Assembly: GCA_030605565.1 (NCBI GenBank)
Contig: JAUWIB010000125.1
Location: 1-36,637 of the forward strand
Reading direction: 5' to 3'
DNA length: 36,637 nucleotides
DNA from: a bacterium
GTDB taxonomy: Bacteria > Zixibacteria > MSB-5A5 > GN15 > FEB-12
Positions 17,600 through 27,100 of this stretch are shown here, one piece after another. The translations under genes were made by a program, and so were the position numbers. The notes below the pieces were generated by a model. It saw only the letters and a program-made list of their open reading frames with translations. It was not told the origin of the DNA and ran no database searches. The stretch's first letter is position 1. Each line of letters begins with the position of its first letter.

Positions 17600-18946
17600 T
17601 CATCTATTCGGTTTGTCGATTTTCGAAATGGCAAACTGGTACTTCCCGCGCGCCGTCATCGGCAACGACTCAACATACTCGACATCGTAATGCATCTCAC
17701 GACCGAAGAATCTCGGGACGGTCTCGGCGAACTTCGCAAGACTCGACTCTCCGAACTGTTCGGTCTGGACGATCTTGAAATGCAGATGATCCAGCGCATC
17801 CTGGATGACCTGTACCTGCCAGACGCCGGGGATGTCGATAGCGAAATGATCCATGATCGAAATTCCGGACAGCATCCGTCCGTCCGGAGTATAGAGAAAA
17901 TCGGAGGAGCGACCGAAGAGTTTCTTCAGTCGCGGCAAACCCCGTCCGCAGGCGCAGGGGGTTGTGTAGATAGTCGCAGTGTCCTCGATCTTGTAGCGGA
18001 TAAACGGCATGGCGTCGTTGACGAGGTCGGTGATGACCAGTTCGCCCGGCTTGTCTTCGTCACCATCGATCACTTCCACATACAGCCCTTCAGCGCAAAC
18101 GTGGAGACCTTCGTGCTGCTCGCATTCGGAGGCCACCATGCTGAGTTCCTCGCAGCCGTACCGATTGAATATCTCAGCGTGGAAAATCTCTTCGATCTTC
18201 CGGCGTTCGCCCTCGGTGAGCACCTCGGCGGTGCTGATGATGCTGCGGATGCCCAGATCACCAATGTCGTGACTCTCCAAAAAGAGCGCCAGTATGTACA
18301 GTGAATGGGCATGTCCCAGCAGGTAGCGCGGGCGGTAGTGTTTGATCTTGTCCACGAAAGCCAGGCTGTTCTCCTCGTCCATCTCCAACGTGTCCAGGAG
18401 CAGTCTTCGCGTGACCAAGAAATTATACAGTCGGGCGCGCAGCGTATCGTGACCGGCATCGGCGCCCCAAAGTTGCGCCAACTTCTCACCCGGGCTGTAA
18501 CCGGACCAGGCGTCGTGACGCTGGGTAGCAGCCTGTTTGAAGGCGGTAGCTTCTCGACCCCAATAGAGATGCAACGGCACGCCGGTCGAGCCGCCGGTCT
18601 TCTTGGGGATCAACTCCCCGACGTTATACTTGTCCGATAACAACTCTTGCTGATTATCTCGGATATCGGACTTGGTCAACATGGGTAGCTTCTCAAATTC
18701 CTGAAGCGACGAAATATCCCGCGGTACAATCCCGTGCTCGTCAAACAGTCGTCGGTAGTACGGGACATGCCGGCAGGCGTCGGTGAGCAACTGTTTGATC
18801 CGGCTAAACTGATTGTCACGAATCTCCTCAGGTGAGAAAAACTGTGACGCTTCCAGTTCCCGCACGATGGCACTCGTGTTGAAGCCTTCACGCCGTCGTG
18901 ACAACGGCAGAAAGATATGTTGCGCCAACGGTCTTATCAGATCCAT
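17600..18946 (-). CDS. CapK/PaaK-like adenylate-forming enzyme
   Basis: 448 residues from ATG 18946, chosen because CGGAG lies 5 nt before it; an in-frame GTG 30 nt upstream (18976) has no ribosome binding site. It belongs to the phenylacetate-CoA ligase-like branch of the ANL superfamily: phosphate loop KKTGGSTGVPLHLYW (about residue 115), aromatic-acidic motif NRYGCEELSMVASE (about 264), and GELVITDLVNDAMPFIRYK followed by IEDTA (about 305-330), where the usual R-Y-x-x-G-D has Glu-Asp. A GRSSDFLYTPDGR hinge region follows. In polysaccharide loci these proteins are annotated CapK and probably activate a carboxylic or amino acid to decorate the glycan; the substrate is not readable. No carrier protein or acyltransferase gene is seen next to it. 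Confidence 0.88.
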   Translation of the reverse strand: MDLIRPLAQHIFLPLSRRREGFNTSAIVRELEASQFFSPEEIRDNQFSRIKQLLTDACRHVPYYRRLFDEHGIVPRDISSLQEFEKLPMLTKSDIRDNQQELLSDKYNVGELIPKKTGGSTGVPLHLYWGREATAFKQAATQRHDAWSGYSPGEKLAQLWGADAGHDTLRARLYNFLVTRRLLLDTLEMDEENSLAFVDKIKHYRPRYLLGHAHSLYILALFLESHDIGDLGIRSIISTAEVLTEGERRKIEEIFHAEIFNRYGCEELSMVASECEQHEGLHVCAEGLYVEVIDGDEDKPGELVITDLVNDAMPFIRYKIEDTATIYTTPCACGRGLPRLKKLFGRSSDFLYTPDGRMLSGISIMDHFAIDIPGVWQVQVIQDALDHLHFKIVQTEQFGESSLAKFAETVPRFFGREMHYDVEYVESLPMTARGKYQFAISKIDKPNR

Positions 18947-19096
18947 GCGGGCTCCGGGAATCTGAGGATCGGCCACAAGGCTGGGTTCGTTTCATTCGTT
19001 AGGGTCGTGATTTTCATCCTTGTATCACAATATCGTCAGCGCACCGGTTTGGTAAAGCGTAACGTGCGGAGGCGGTCAGTCCGGGTTGACCTGTTG

Positions 19097-20695
19097 CTAC
19101 GGTTCTTTAATGAGCGCCGTGTCGACGTCGGTTGTCGATGGGACAATATCCCTCCTGATGAAGAAAGCATCCAGAACGGGTTCTTCGCACATCTGGTAGT
19201 CGGCTGTGAAACCGGAATCGAGGAACAGGTACATGTCGCCGGGCCAGTCGAAGTCGTCGAGATGCACAGTCGCACGCTGCTTCAGTCTCTTATAACCGCT
19301 TCGATACATTTTGGTCTGAATGAATTCCGGTCTCTTGGACAGCACGTAGGGGGCGTCGAATTTCTCACCCACCTTGCCACCCCCTTTACGGCCAGCAATG
19401 TGCGGATCGATCAGTCCCCAGCGATCTATCGTATATAATCCCGAGTAGTAGGGGATAGCACCCGCGTCGATCACCGCTATCCGGGACTCCGGCGGGGCGA
19501 TCTTCTTGAGAGCACGACCCATCGGAATGAATTCGTGCCTGGCATCCATACCCATGATTTGAATCTGGTACTCTCGCATTTGCGGCTTGCTCGCAGTTGA
19601 AAGATAGGTTACGACCAGGTTCTGAAACACCAGCAAGCCCACAATCAGCGCCGTCATCACCGGGGCCGCCCAGCTACCCCATCCGTTACCTTTGTTCAGC
19701 TTGCCTACAGCCTCGTGCAGAATCGCCAGACCGTGCGCCATCAATAGCAACGTCACCGGCAACACTAACACAAAAAAGCGAAATGACGGGAGAGGGTCAT
19801 GTCCCTTATAGACGCTGTATGCAACCCAGGCTGCAAACGAAACCAACAATAGCCCCACTGCTTTCTTTCGCGTCGGTGAATAATGGTTCCACACCACCAA
19901 GGGAAGCAGAACCAGCATGAGCGTGATGATTCCCCCGTAACTCTTGAAATACGAGTAAGTATAGAAAAGACCCCCCATGAACTGGTAGAGTCCGCGTCCG
20001 GTCTTGGCATAGAATGTGTTGGGCAATAGATTGCCGAAGTAGACGTATTTCCACGCCAGATAAGCTATCAGCAGAACCAGGTACGGCAGCGCCCATACCG
20101 CCAACCGTCGCAGGTTGCGCTCCGGGAGGAACTTGGCGGCTGCAAAAAGTCCAAAGAACAACAACCCCTCGGGCCGTGTTAGTGTCAACAGAAAGAGCAC
20201 CGACCATGACCACTGAAAACATTTCGGCGAGGACTCTTCGCGAAGGAAAAGTCGGATGGCCAAGACCAGCAGGCAGGCGAACATCGCGGTCTCAAGGCCG
20301 GACACGGCATAGATGGCGAAAGAGGGGCTGGTCACCAACAGCAGCGCCGCGATCGAACTGAACCATGGTCGGTCGGGCAGAAGTTTGCGCGAGGTGTCCA
20401 GTACTAATAGCAAAGTGGCAAAGGCGAAGAGGATACCGAGGACTTTAGAAACCACCTCCGGATCACCGCCGAAACGAATCAGGAGTCCCAGAAGCAGAGT
20501 CCACAGGAAGTTCGTGTATCCTTCGACTCTTTCACCGACGTTAAAAACCAGACCGTCACCGGCGGCCAGGTTCGAGGCGTAGCGAAAACTGATATAAGCA
20601 TCATCCACCGTGAAGCTGTAGAAATGGTGGACGAAAACCCCCAGCACCAGCATAGCTGCAACAAAACTGAGGATAAAGATCGTGCGACTAGACAT
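19097..20695 (-). CDS. GT-C membrane glycosyltransferase, AftB-like
   Basis: 532-residue polytopic protein with about ten membrane helices and a soluble C-terminal domain. After the first helix comes FTVDDAYISFRYASNLA and GLVFNVGERVEGYTNFLWT, a combination I associate with AftB-type arabinofuranosyltransferases of mycobacteria and related bacterial GT-C enzymes. The Asp-Asp of DDAYI is the likely catalytic pair in the outer loop. These enzymes take a polyprenyl-phosphate sugar and act on the outer face of the inner membrane. The C-terminal part has RIAVIDAGAIPYYSGLYTID and WGLIDPHIAG, seen in this family. Here it would modify the glycan after flipping. Gaps on both sides (about 240 nt upstream, 150 nt downstream to the chosen start of the next gene) break the otherwise tight operon. 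Confidence 0.85.
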   Translation of the reverse strand: MSSRTIFILSFVAAMLVLGVFVHHFYSFTVDDAYISFRYASNLAAGDGLVFNVGERVEGYTNFLWTLLLGLLIRFGGDPEVVSKVLGILFAFATLLLVLDTSRKLLPDRPWFSSIAALLLVTSPSFAIYAVSGLETAMFACLLVLAIRLFLREESSPKCFQWSWSVLFLLTLTRPEGLLFFGLFAAAKFLPERNLRRLAVWALPYLVLLIAYLAWKYVYFGNLLPNTFYAKTGRGLYQFMGGLFYTYSYFKSYGGIITLMLVLLPLVVWNHYSPTRKKAVGLLLVSFAAWVAYSVYKGHDPLPSFRFFVLVLPVTLLLMAHGLAILHEAVGKLNKGNGWGSWAAPVMTALIVGLLVFQNLVVTYLSTASKPQMREYQIQIMGMDARHEFIPMGRALKKIAPPESRIAVIDAGAIPYYSGLYTIDRWGLIDPHIAGRKGGGKVGEKFDAPYVLSKRPEFIQTKMYRSGYKRLKQRATVHLDDFDWPGDMYLFLDSGFTADYQMCEEPVLDAFFIRRDIVPSTTDVDTALIKEP

Positions 20696-20740
20696 AACCC
20701 ATTACCAACCTTCCCGCCGTCGTCAGTCGAGCGCGGCTCG

Positions 20741-20767
20741 GTTGCAGGACGACATCGGACCTGCAAC
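20741..20767. repeat. Hairpin in the gap before the AftB-like gene
   Basis: GTTGCAGG (20741-20748), 11-nt loop, CCTGCAAC (20760-20767): a perfect 8-bp inverted repeat. No T run follows on either strand, so it is not an obvious intrinsic terminator. It lies in the 242-nt gap between the ligase stop and the AftB-like start, inside the presumed polysaccharide transcript, about 46 nt before the AftB-like ATG. Nothing else is recognisable in this gap. Confidence 0.4.
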
Positions 20768-20937
20768 TCCGGCACTCACCGTACCACCGACGAATGTGTC
20801 AGGACCCTGACAGGACCACCGACCGCCATGTGGAAACAGAAACTTCGCATTAGCCAGCGTCCTGCTCAATCTGCTGCCAAGGTCTTGTAGTGTGATGAAC
20901 TTGTCAAGTTTGTATGTTTGTGCGCAAGGCGCCGGCG

Positions 20938-22386
20938 CTACGATCCGGAGGACTCGGGGGCGGCCAGTGCAGGTGGCGATGGGTCAGTTTGGTCTGTCTC
21001 TTCAGCCTCTTCCGCCGCTCGAGCGATCACCGTCAGACGATGGGCTACTGCCACCAAGGCGGCGAAGAAGTACCAGTTGAAGCGATACAGGTTGTGGGTA
21101 CCCAAACCTTGCAGGAACAAAACCCACAGCGAGACCATGATACCCTCCACCAAGCCAAGCAGAAAGCGGTTATCACGGTTTTTCCTGCGGTTTCTAAGGT
21201 AGCGCCGGGATTCTCGAATAGACCAGAAGAGCGCATAGATGAAGAACACGAAAGTGCCGATTCCGATGATGCCACCGTCGGCAATCAGTTCACCCAGCAT
21301 GAAATGCGAGGAAACGTATTCACCGAACTCCATCCCTCGCGCCACTTGATAACAGCCGGCGCCGACCCCCGTGATGGGGTGCTTCAGAAATAGCAGAAAG
21401 CCGTCGCGCAACCCTTCGATGCGACCCTTGGCGGATTGGTCCGGACCCTCATCGGTTACGACTTCAGTGGCCGTCATAAAGCGATCTTTGTACTGCTCCG
21501 GCATTACCATTATCAGGGCCACTAACATTATGAGGGCCAGAAAACCGTACGCCAATCGTCGCTTTGAACGCACTACCACCACGCCGGCCAGGAACAGGGC
21601 GCCGATCATGCTGGTTCGGGAACCGGTGAGGACGATATTCCACACGCACATCAGCCCGATGAGTAGAATCAGGATTCGGTCCCATTTGCCCCTGGTTTCT
21701 TTCAGGTAGTACAACAGGAGCGGAAGGCAGTAGGCCAGGTTGGCGGCGTGCGAGTTAGGGTCGGCGTAACTGAGTCCGTGCCCCAGGGCGCGTTGGATAC
21801 CCATAGTGTACTGAAAGATCCCGTTGTAGTAGTTGACTACCGATAAAGTGGCCATGATGCCGGTCAGGATGAAGTACAAGAGCACCACGGTTTTCAGTTT
21901 TTTCGGCGTGTCACAAATCTGGACAATCAGCACGAAGACTGTCAGGTAGCGCAACATGTCCACCATAGCATTCTTGAACTCAGTGAGCCAGTAGGCGGTG
22001 AAGACTGTTAACGTCAGAGCCACGATAAAAGCCACCAGACCGTATCCGGCGCGGCCGAGATAAAAACTGGAACGTTGTTTGATGATCCACGAAACAGCCA
22101 GGCTGCCCATGACCATGAAACCGATGATGCGTTCGGTGAAGGGTGGCAGGTAGTTGAAATAGGGCGCCCACTCCTGGGGCCAGGCGAGGAAAAACACGAG
22201 GTACAGAACCAACGCCGAGATGGGACTGTAAACCATCAGGCCGACAGCGATCAAGCCGAGCACGATCGCGATGGGGTAAATGTGGGGAGGGAAAATCACA
22301 CCCACGCCACCGGCAATCGATAAGAATACCAGGGCTGTCAAGAACAGGGACCTGGCGGAGACGTACTGTCTTCCCGGCGCACTCAC
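20938..22386 (-). CDS. O-antigen ligase / polymerase family membrane protein (Wzy_C domain)
   Basis: 482-residue polytopic inner-membrane protein with about eleven or twelve helices. The Wzy_C/WaaL domain is visible in the middle: VLTGSRTSMIGALFLAGVVV, then the large periplasmic loop with RIEGLRDGFLLFLKHPITGV and YVSSHFMLGELIADGGIIGI, containing the conserved H-x-x-x-x-E pattern of this family. Sequence alone cannot separate an O-antigen polymerase (Wzy) from a ligase (WaaL). The neighbouring Wzx flippase supports a Wzy-dependent pathway, and only one such protein is seen in the window. The likely start is GTG at 22386, overlapping (GTGA) the stop of a 15-codon reading frame that itself overlaps the flippase stop. 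The C-terminus is rich in Glu and Ala. Confidence 0.88.
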   Translation of the reverse strand: MSAPGRQYVSARSLFLTALVFLSIAGGVGVIFPPHIYPIAIVLGLIAVGLMVYSPISALVLYLVFFLAWPQEWAPYFNYLPPFTERIIGFMVMGSLAVSWIIKQRSSFYLGRAGYGLVAFIVALTLTVFTAYWLTEFKNAMVDMLRYLTVFVLIVQICDTPKKLKTVVLLYFILTGIMATLSVVNYYNGIFQYTMGIQRALGHGLSYADPNSHAANLAYCLPLLLYYLKETRGKWDRILILLIGLMCVWNIVLTGSRTSMIGALFLAGVVVVRSKRRLAYGFLALIMLVALIMVMPEQYKDRFMTATEVVTDEGPDQSAKGRIEGLRDGFLLFLKHPITGVGAGCYQVARGMEFGEYVSSHFMLGELIADGGIIGIGTFVFFIYALFWSIRESRRYLRNRRKNRDNRFLLGLVEGIMVSLWVLFLQGLGTHNLYRFNWYFFAALVAVAHRLTVIARAAEEAEETDQTDPSPPALAAPESSGS

Positions 22387-22430
22387 AACCGTTGAGCCCG
22401 ATTCAGGGTTAGGTTTGTTTCCTCGTCCAT
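22383..22430 (-). other. Possible 15-codon bridging reading frame between flippase and ligase
   Basis: ATG at 22430 shares its A with the flippase stop (TAATG) and encodes MDEETNLTLNRAQRL before TGA, which overlaps the ligase GTG (GTGA). It may serve only to carry terminating ribosomes across the 43-nt gap. Alternatively it is chance. Confidence 0.25.
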
Positions 22431-23950
22431 TAGCGTCTCAGACCAAATCGTGACTTCAGAGATTCGATGATCCTGGCGCGGTCATCAGCCTGAAGAATCA
22501 CTACACTGAACCCTGCCAACATGGCCAGTGATACTAACAGGCAGCCGCCGATAAGTCGCGGCCATGTGTCCGGTGTCAGCAGGTTGGCTGCAAGGTAGGC
22601 GACGGGCAAGGTGAAAACAACGGCCCAGGTTGCCGACCTGAGAGCCGTCCGGTAGAATACCCAGACCGGCGAGGTCATGGCCCGATGAAAAACGATAGGG
22701 TAGATGAACAAATAAATAATGGCCTGCGGTATCGCCGTTCCCAGGGCGACACCAAGGATGCCGTAGGGCTCCACCAAGGCCAGTGACAAAGCAATGTTCG
22801 CCACGCCTTCGGCCGCCAGTATGTAAAACAGGATCTTGTGCTTGGAAACGCCGAACAAGACTGAGTTGGCGATCATCTGCGGCAGGTAGATCGACGCCGG
22901 TACGATCAGGACGTGGAGGACGGTGATCGATTCAGTGAACCCCTCCTTTACCCACAGCAAAATGAACGGTCCACCGAACATCAGCACACCGATGCAAATG
23001 AAAGCGGATAAGTAATACAGATACCGGGTTGACTTGAAATAGATATCCATGATTTTGGCGTCGTCTTTTTCCGCTTCGATATGGCTGATGGTAGGGATGA
23101 TGGGTATAGCGATAGCATTGATCGAGTTGCGCAACTGCGTGATGATCATGGCCGGTACCGCATATATGGCGACCGCTTCCATGGAGATGAACCGCCCGAT
23201 GACAATACTATCTGTTTGAAAGATCACGATCCAGGAGGCGACTATCAGGAGCGAAGTAGAACCGTAGCTCAGCAACTCTTTGGTCTTTTCCGAGGAAATC
23301 GCGGACATGCTGAATTTCACTTTGGGGAAGAGCCGGACTCGTATCGTATACCGCCACAGATGCGTGACGATATTAAGTCCCAGGATCAGAAGCGACATGG
23401 CCACCAGTCCATAGCCCAACTCCAGCAGGAGTATGATGATAGCGGTCTGGACCAGCAGGGTGCCGATCTCGAAGTAGTTGATGATATCGGTCCGATGAAA
23501 CGGCAATAGTGCGGCGAATGGGATCATCATGTACGTCACAGCCTGGTTGACGCCGATGACTACCAGCGTGATCTGGGCAACGCGAAGCATCTCCGCATCG
23601 ATCTGAAAATAGTGCAACAGCCCGTAGGCAATTGAGGCTGAGGCGACAACAATGGCCAGCGAAACGATCAAGTATATGCGTGCTGCCGAACTGACGACCT
23701 CGTTGAGTTGTTTCCAGTCCGAGACGGCGAAGTACTTGGAGAAAAACCTTGCAACCGCCTGATTCATGCCGACATCGGCCAGCCTCATGTATGCTACCAG
23801 CGAAAATACCAGTGACCAGATGCCGTACTGGCTTTTGCCCAATTCCGAAATCAGGTATGGTGTGAAGAAGAAGGTGACCACCAGCGCGATCACCATCACC
23901 ATCCACGAGGTGAAAACGTTCCTGATGAGTTGTCGAATTACTGATGGCAT
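22430..23950 (-). CDS. Wzx-type oligosaccharide flippase (MOP superfamily)
   Basis: 506-residue polytopic protein with about fourteen hydrophobic helices. It begins IRQLIRNVFTSWMVMVIALV and FFFTPYLISELGKSQYGIWS, the usual start of the polysaccharide-transporter family (flat hydrophobic helix followed by L-G-x-x-x-Y-G-x-W). MRLADVGMNQAVARFFSKY matches the conserved second-helix loop. It would flip undecaprenyl-diphosphate-linked repeat units to the periplasmic side. First gene of the locus on this strand. The ribosome binding site is poor (GGGAAG about 12 nt before ATG). The next reading unit starts in its stop codon (TAATG). Confidence 0.92.
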   Translation of the reverse strand: MPSVIRQLIRNVFTSWMVMVIALVVTFFFTPYLISELGKSQYGIWSLVFSLVAYMRLADVGMNQAVARFFSKYFAVSDWKQLNEVVSSAARIYLIVSLAIVVASASIAYGLLHYFQIDAEMLRVAQITLVVIGVNQAVTYMMIPFAALLPFHRTDIINYFEIGTLLVQTAIIILLLELGYGLVAMSLLILGLNIVTHLWRYTIRVRLFPKVKFSMSAISSEKTKELLSYGSTSLLIVASWIVIFQTDSIVIGRFISMEAVAIYAVPAMIITQLRNSINAIAIPIIPTISHIEAEKDDAKIMDIYFKSTRYLYYLSAFICIGVLMFGGPFILLWVKEGFTESITVLHVLIVPASIYLPQMIANSVLFGVSKHKILFYILAAEGVANIALSLALVEPYGILGVALGTAIPQAIIYLFIYPIVFHRAMTSPVWVFYRTALRSATWAVVFTLPVAYLAANLLTPDTWPRLIGGCLLVSLAMLAGFSVVILQADDRARIIESLKSRFGLRR

Positions 23951-24097
23951 AACATAGGGTCTTCCCGTCAGTCCTACAATCGGCCGGCTAATCGGTTTCG
24001 TTCAGCAAGTAAGGCGGCCTACCGTCGGCTGGCAAACTAAAGTTATATGTCGGACGCCGGTTGGATCGGTCTCTGGACACACGCAGCCAACGATACG

Positions 24098-24132
24098 AAA
24101 AAGGGCCGCCCGCAGCAACGGACAACCCTTTT
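24098..24132 (-). terminator. Intrinsic terminator of the propeller-dockerin gene
   Basis: Minus strand: AAAAGGGTTGTCCG, loop TTGCTG, CGGGCGGCCCTTTTT. The stem has about 13-14 pairs including three G-U, and ends in five T. It is 20 nt after the stop codon. Its architecture closely resembles the terminator at 8549-8584. Confidence 0.85.
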
Positions 24133-24152
24133 CTGATTATCGTTCACACTTC

Positions 24153-27100
24153 CTACGGGCAGTCGACTGGAGGTGGTCCTCCTGTGAACATATAGTCGAC
24201 CAAATGCACCAGATCGGAGATGTCGATGTCGGACGGTCCATCGGACGGCGGATTAACCGGACCACTACCGTCAATGTTGGCCTCTTCCCAGCATGTTGGC
24301 GCCGGACCACTGTTGAACATGTAGTCAACAAGATAGACCAGGTCGGAGATGTCAATATTATCACTACCATCGTAGTCGACGTTACCGCGGATCGGCAGCA
24401 TACAGCAAGTACCACAACTCGGCAGGATTTCGGCACGGAACCAGTCGTATGCCTGGGTGGCACTGTTGTAAAGGTCCGCCGAATCCCCTTCCATGATAGT
24501 GATCAAAGCAGTGTATACATGAAGAGTGTCCTGAGCGTCCAGCGTGTGGTTGGCGAAGTATGTCATTACCGCGTGCTGATCGACCGGCGTCGGATCGGCG
24601 GAGAAGCCGGCCTGCTGCATGTTTTCGTACATCTCAGCAGGCACGAAACCGCTGTTCGGCCAGACGTACACCGTGTTGTCGGCGGTGTAGGCGCCGTACG
24701 GTCCAGCGGTGTCGAAGGCGCAAGTGTCATTGTAGTGAAAACCGAGCCACGCCTGCCCGCCGTACCGGTCGGTGCAGAGTTGGCAGCCGGACTGATCTTC
24801 CTCCGTGCCCCGCAGGTAAATGAGTCGGACCAGGTCGTCATACTGATAGTTGCCGGTATTCGGGGAGCCGCCATCGGAGGGGATATCCCAGTCGATGGCT
24901 TCACCGATGGCCAGTCCGGTGTGGGTCTGGCCGTCGTATGAGTAGACGCGCAACAGTTGGATCACGAAATTGCAGGTCGGATTACCCACCGGCGCCCACC
25001 AGGTTTTCTCAAGAGCCAAAGTTGAGTCCTGGGTGACAAACGTGCCGCTCTCATAGACCTCGCAGGTCGGACCACTCTGAGTCGGCACCGGCAATCTTTG
25101 GTCGTCGACCAGGTGGTACCGATTGTCTCCAAAGATTGCCCAACCGGCCACAATTTCCTGCCCATTGTCGTAACATATCACCGGTGAACCATCGTAGACG
25201 TAGATTCCCTGCCACGGCTCGCAGTCGCCGAAGTTGGCGTAGTCAAGGTTTGCTCCCCACTGACCTTGCTTGCCAAAGTTGCCGTTGGTGCCGACGATCA
25301 GTTGCGTACACCCAGTGCTCACCGTATCCCACATCGGCACGCGATAGTCACAGGCATCGCCGACCCCGTCACCATCGCTGTCCTCCTGACCGGGGTTCCA
25401 GGTGTAGGGGCAGTTGTCGTCGGGGCAGGTGTTGCCGGCCACGCCGGGGTTGCCGAAGCCGTCACCATCGGAGTCGGTGCAGTCGTCGCAGACATCGCCG
25501 ACCAGGTCACCGTCGGCATCAGCCTGATCCGGGTTGTAATCGTCCGGACAGTTGTCGCATTCATCCATGATGCCGTCACCATCGCTGTCCGTGACGCCGG
25601 GGCAATCGATATTGGTCATAAACATCGAGCGACCATGCGTCCCGGCCACTAACTTGCGCGTCGGGATATGAAACGCCAGGTCGTGCACAGTCGAGATCGG
25701 TGCGCCGTTATCGATCGGGTACCAGTTGGCGCCGCCGTTATCGGTCGCCCAGACGCCGACGTCGGTGCCGGCATACAGCCGGTCGGCGATATGCGGGTCG
25801 ATAATCAGGTCGTTGACCGGAATGTCCGGCAGATCACCGCTTACGGACGTCCAACTCGCCCCGGTGTTGTCGGTGCGAAAGATATGCGGCATCATCTCCG
25901 ACCACTGATAGCCGGAGATAGTCACGTAGGCGATCTGGGCGTCGTACGGATCGGTCACCACTCGCGTCACCCAGCGGTCCGGGAACCCGGCGCTGACGTC
26001 GGTCCAACTGTCGCCGCCATTGGTAGTGACCTGGACGCGGGCGTCGTCGGTGCCGACCCAAACCACCTGGGGATTAGCCCGGGAGACGTCGATGGTCGTA
26101 ATCGTGCCGTGGTTGGGTTTGTCGGGGTACGGGCCACCGGTCAGTTCGCCGCTGACAACATTCCAGTTCAGAGCAGCGTCGGAGGTTTTCCACAGACGAT
26201 TCGATCCATAGTAGAGAATGTCCGGGTTGCGCGGATCCATCACGATCGGCGTGTTCCAGTTGTGACGGTCACTGCTGTAGTCGATTCCGTTCATGGCCCA
26301 GTCCCAGCCAAAGCCGCCGTCGGTCGATTTGTACATGTGTCCCCACTGATATTCACAGTAGATGACATCCGAACTGCGCGGGTCAACCAGCGTGTAGAAA
26401 CCATCGCCGCCGAAAATGTGATCCCAGTCATCCAGCGCGCCGGTGAGAGTTCGATTAGTGCCGTTGTCCTGAGTGCCGCCATAGAGGCGCTGGGGTTGCA
26501 GCGGGTCGATACTGATGGCATAGAACTGGGTGTTCGGCATGTTTTCCAGTGGCGTCCATGAATAGCCGCCGTCACTGCTGATATTCATTCCGCCATCACA
26601 GCCGGCGTAGATCATGTCCGGATCCGAAGGGTTGATCCACATAGCGTGATGGTCGACATGAGTCGCGCCGGTCACATTGCTCCAACTGGTCCCTCCGTTG
26701 AGGCTGCGGTAAAGTCGCACGCCCAGCGAAAACACGGTGTTGGGGTTGCCGGGGGACACTCGCACCTGGCCGAAATACCAGCCGAAACCGCCGAAGGTGC
26801 CTTGCAGGGCGCCGTCATTGACCCGGTACCAATTGGCGCCATAATCATCGCTGCGATACATCCCCAGCAGGTCGTAGGTGTTCAGGTTATTGTACAGGGC
26901 ATAGCTGGTGCCGGTGTTGGGCTCCATGGTCAATCCGATCCGGCCACAACTATCGATCGGATCGGGCAAGCCGTTGGCACTGGTCAGAAGCGTCCAACTA
27001 TCGCCGTGATCGGTGGAGCGGTAAATGCCGCTGGTGATGCCACCGTAGATTTTGTGGATGTCGACGTAGCGAACTTTCTGCCACATCGCCGCCAACACTA

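Noticed and set aside
20884-20907. Promoter for the AftB-like gene (minus-strand TTGACA)
   Set aside because: The only -10-like hexamer (TACAAG) is 12 nt away, too close for a sigma70 promoter.
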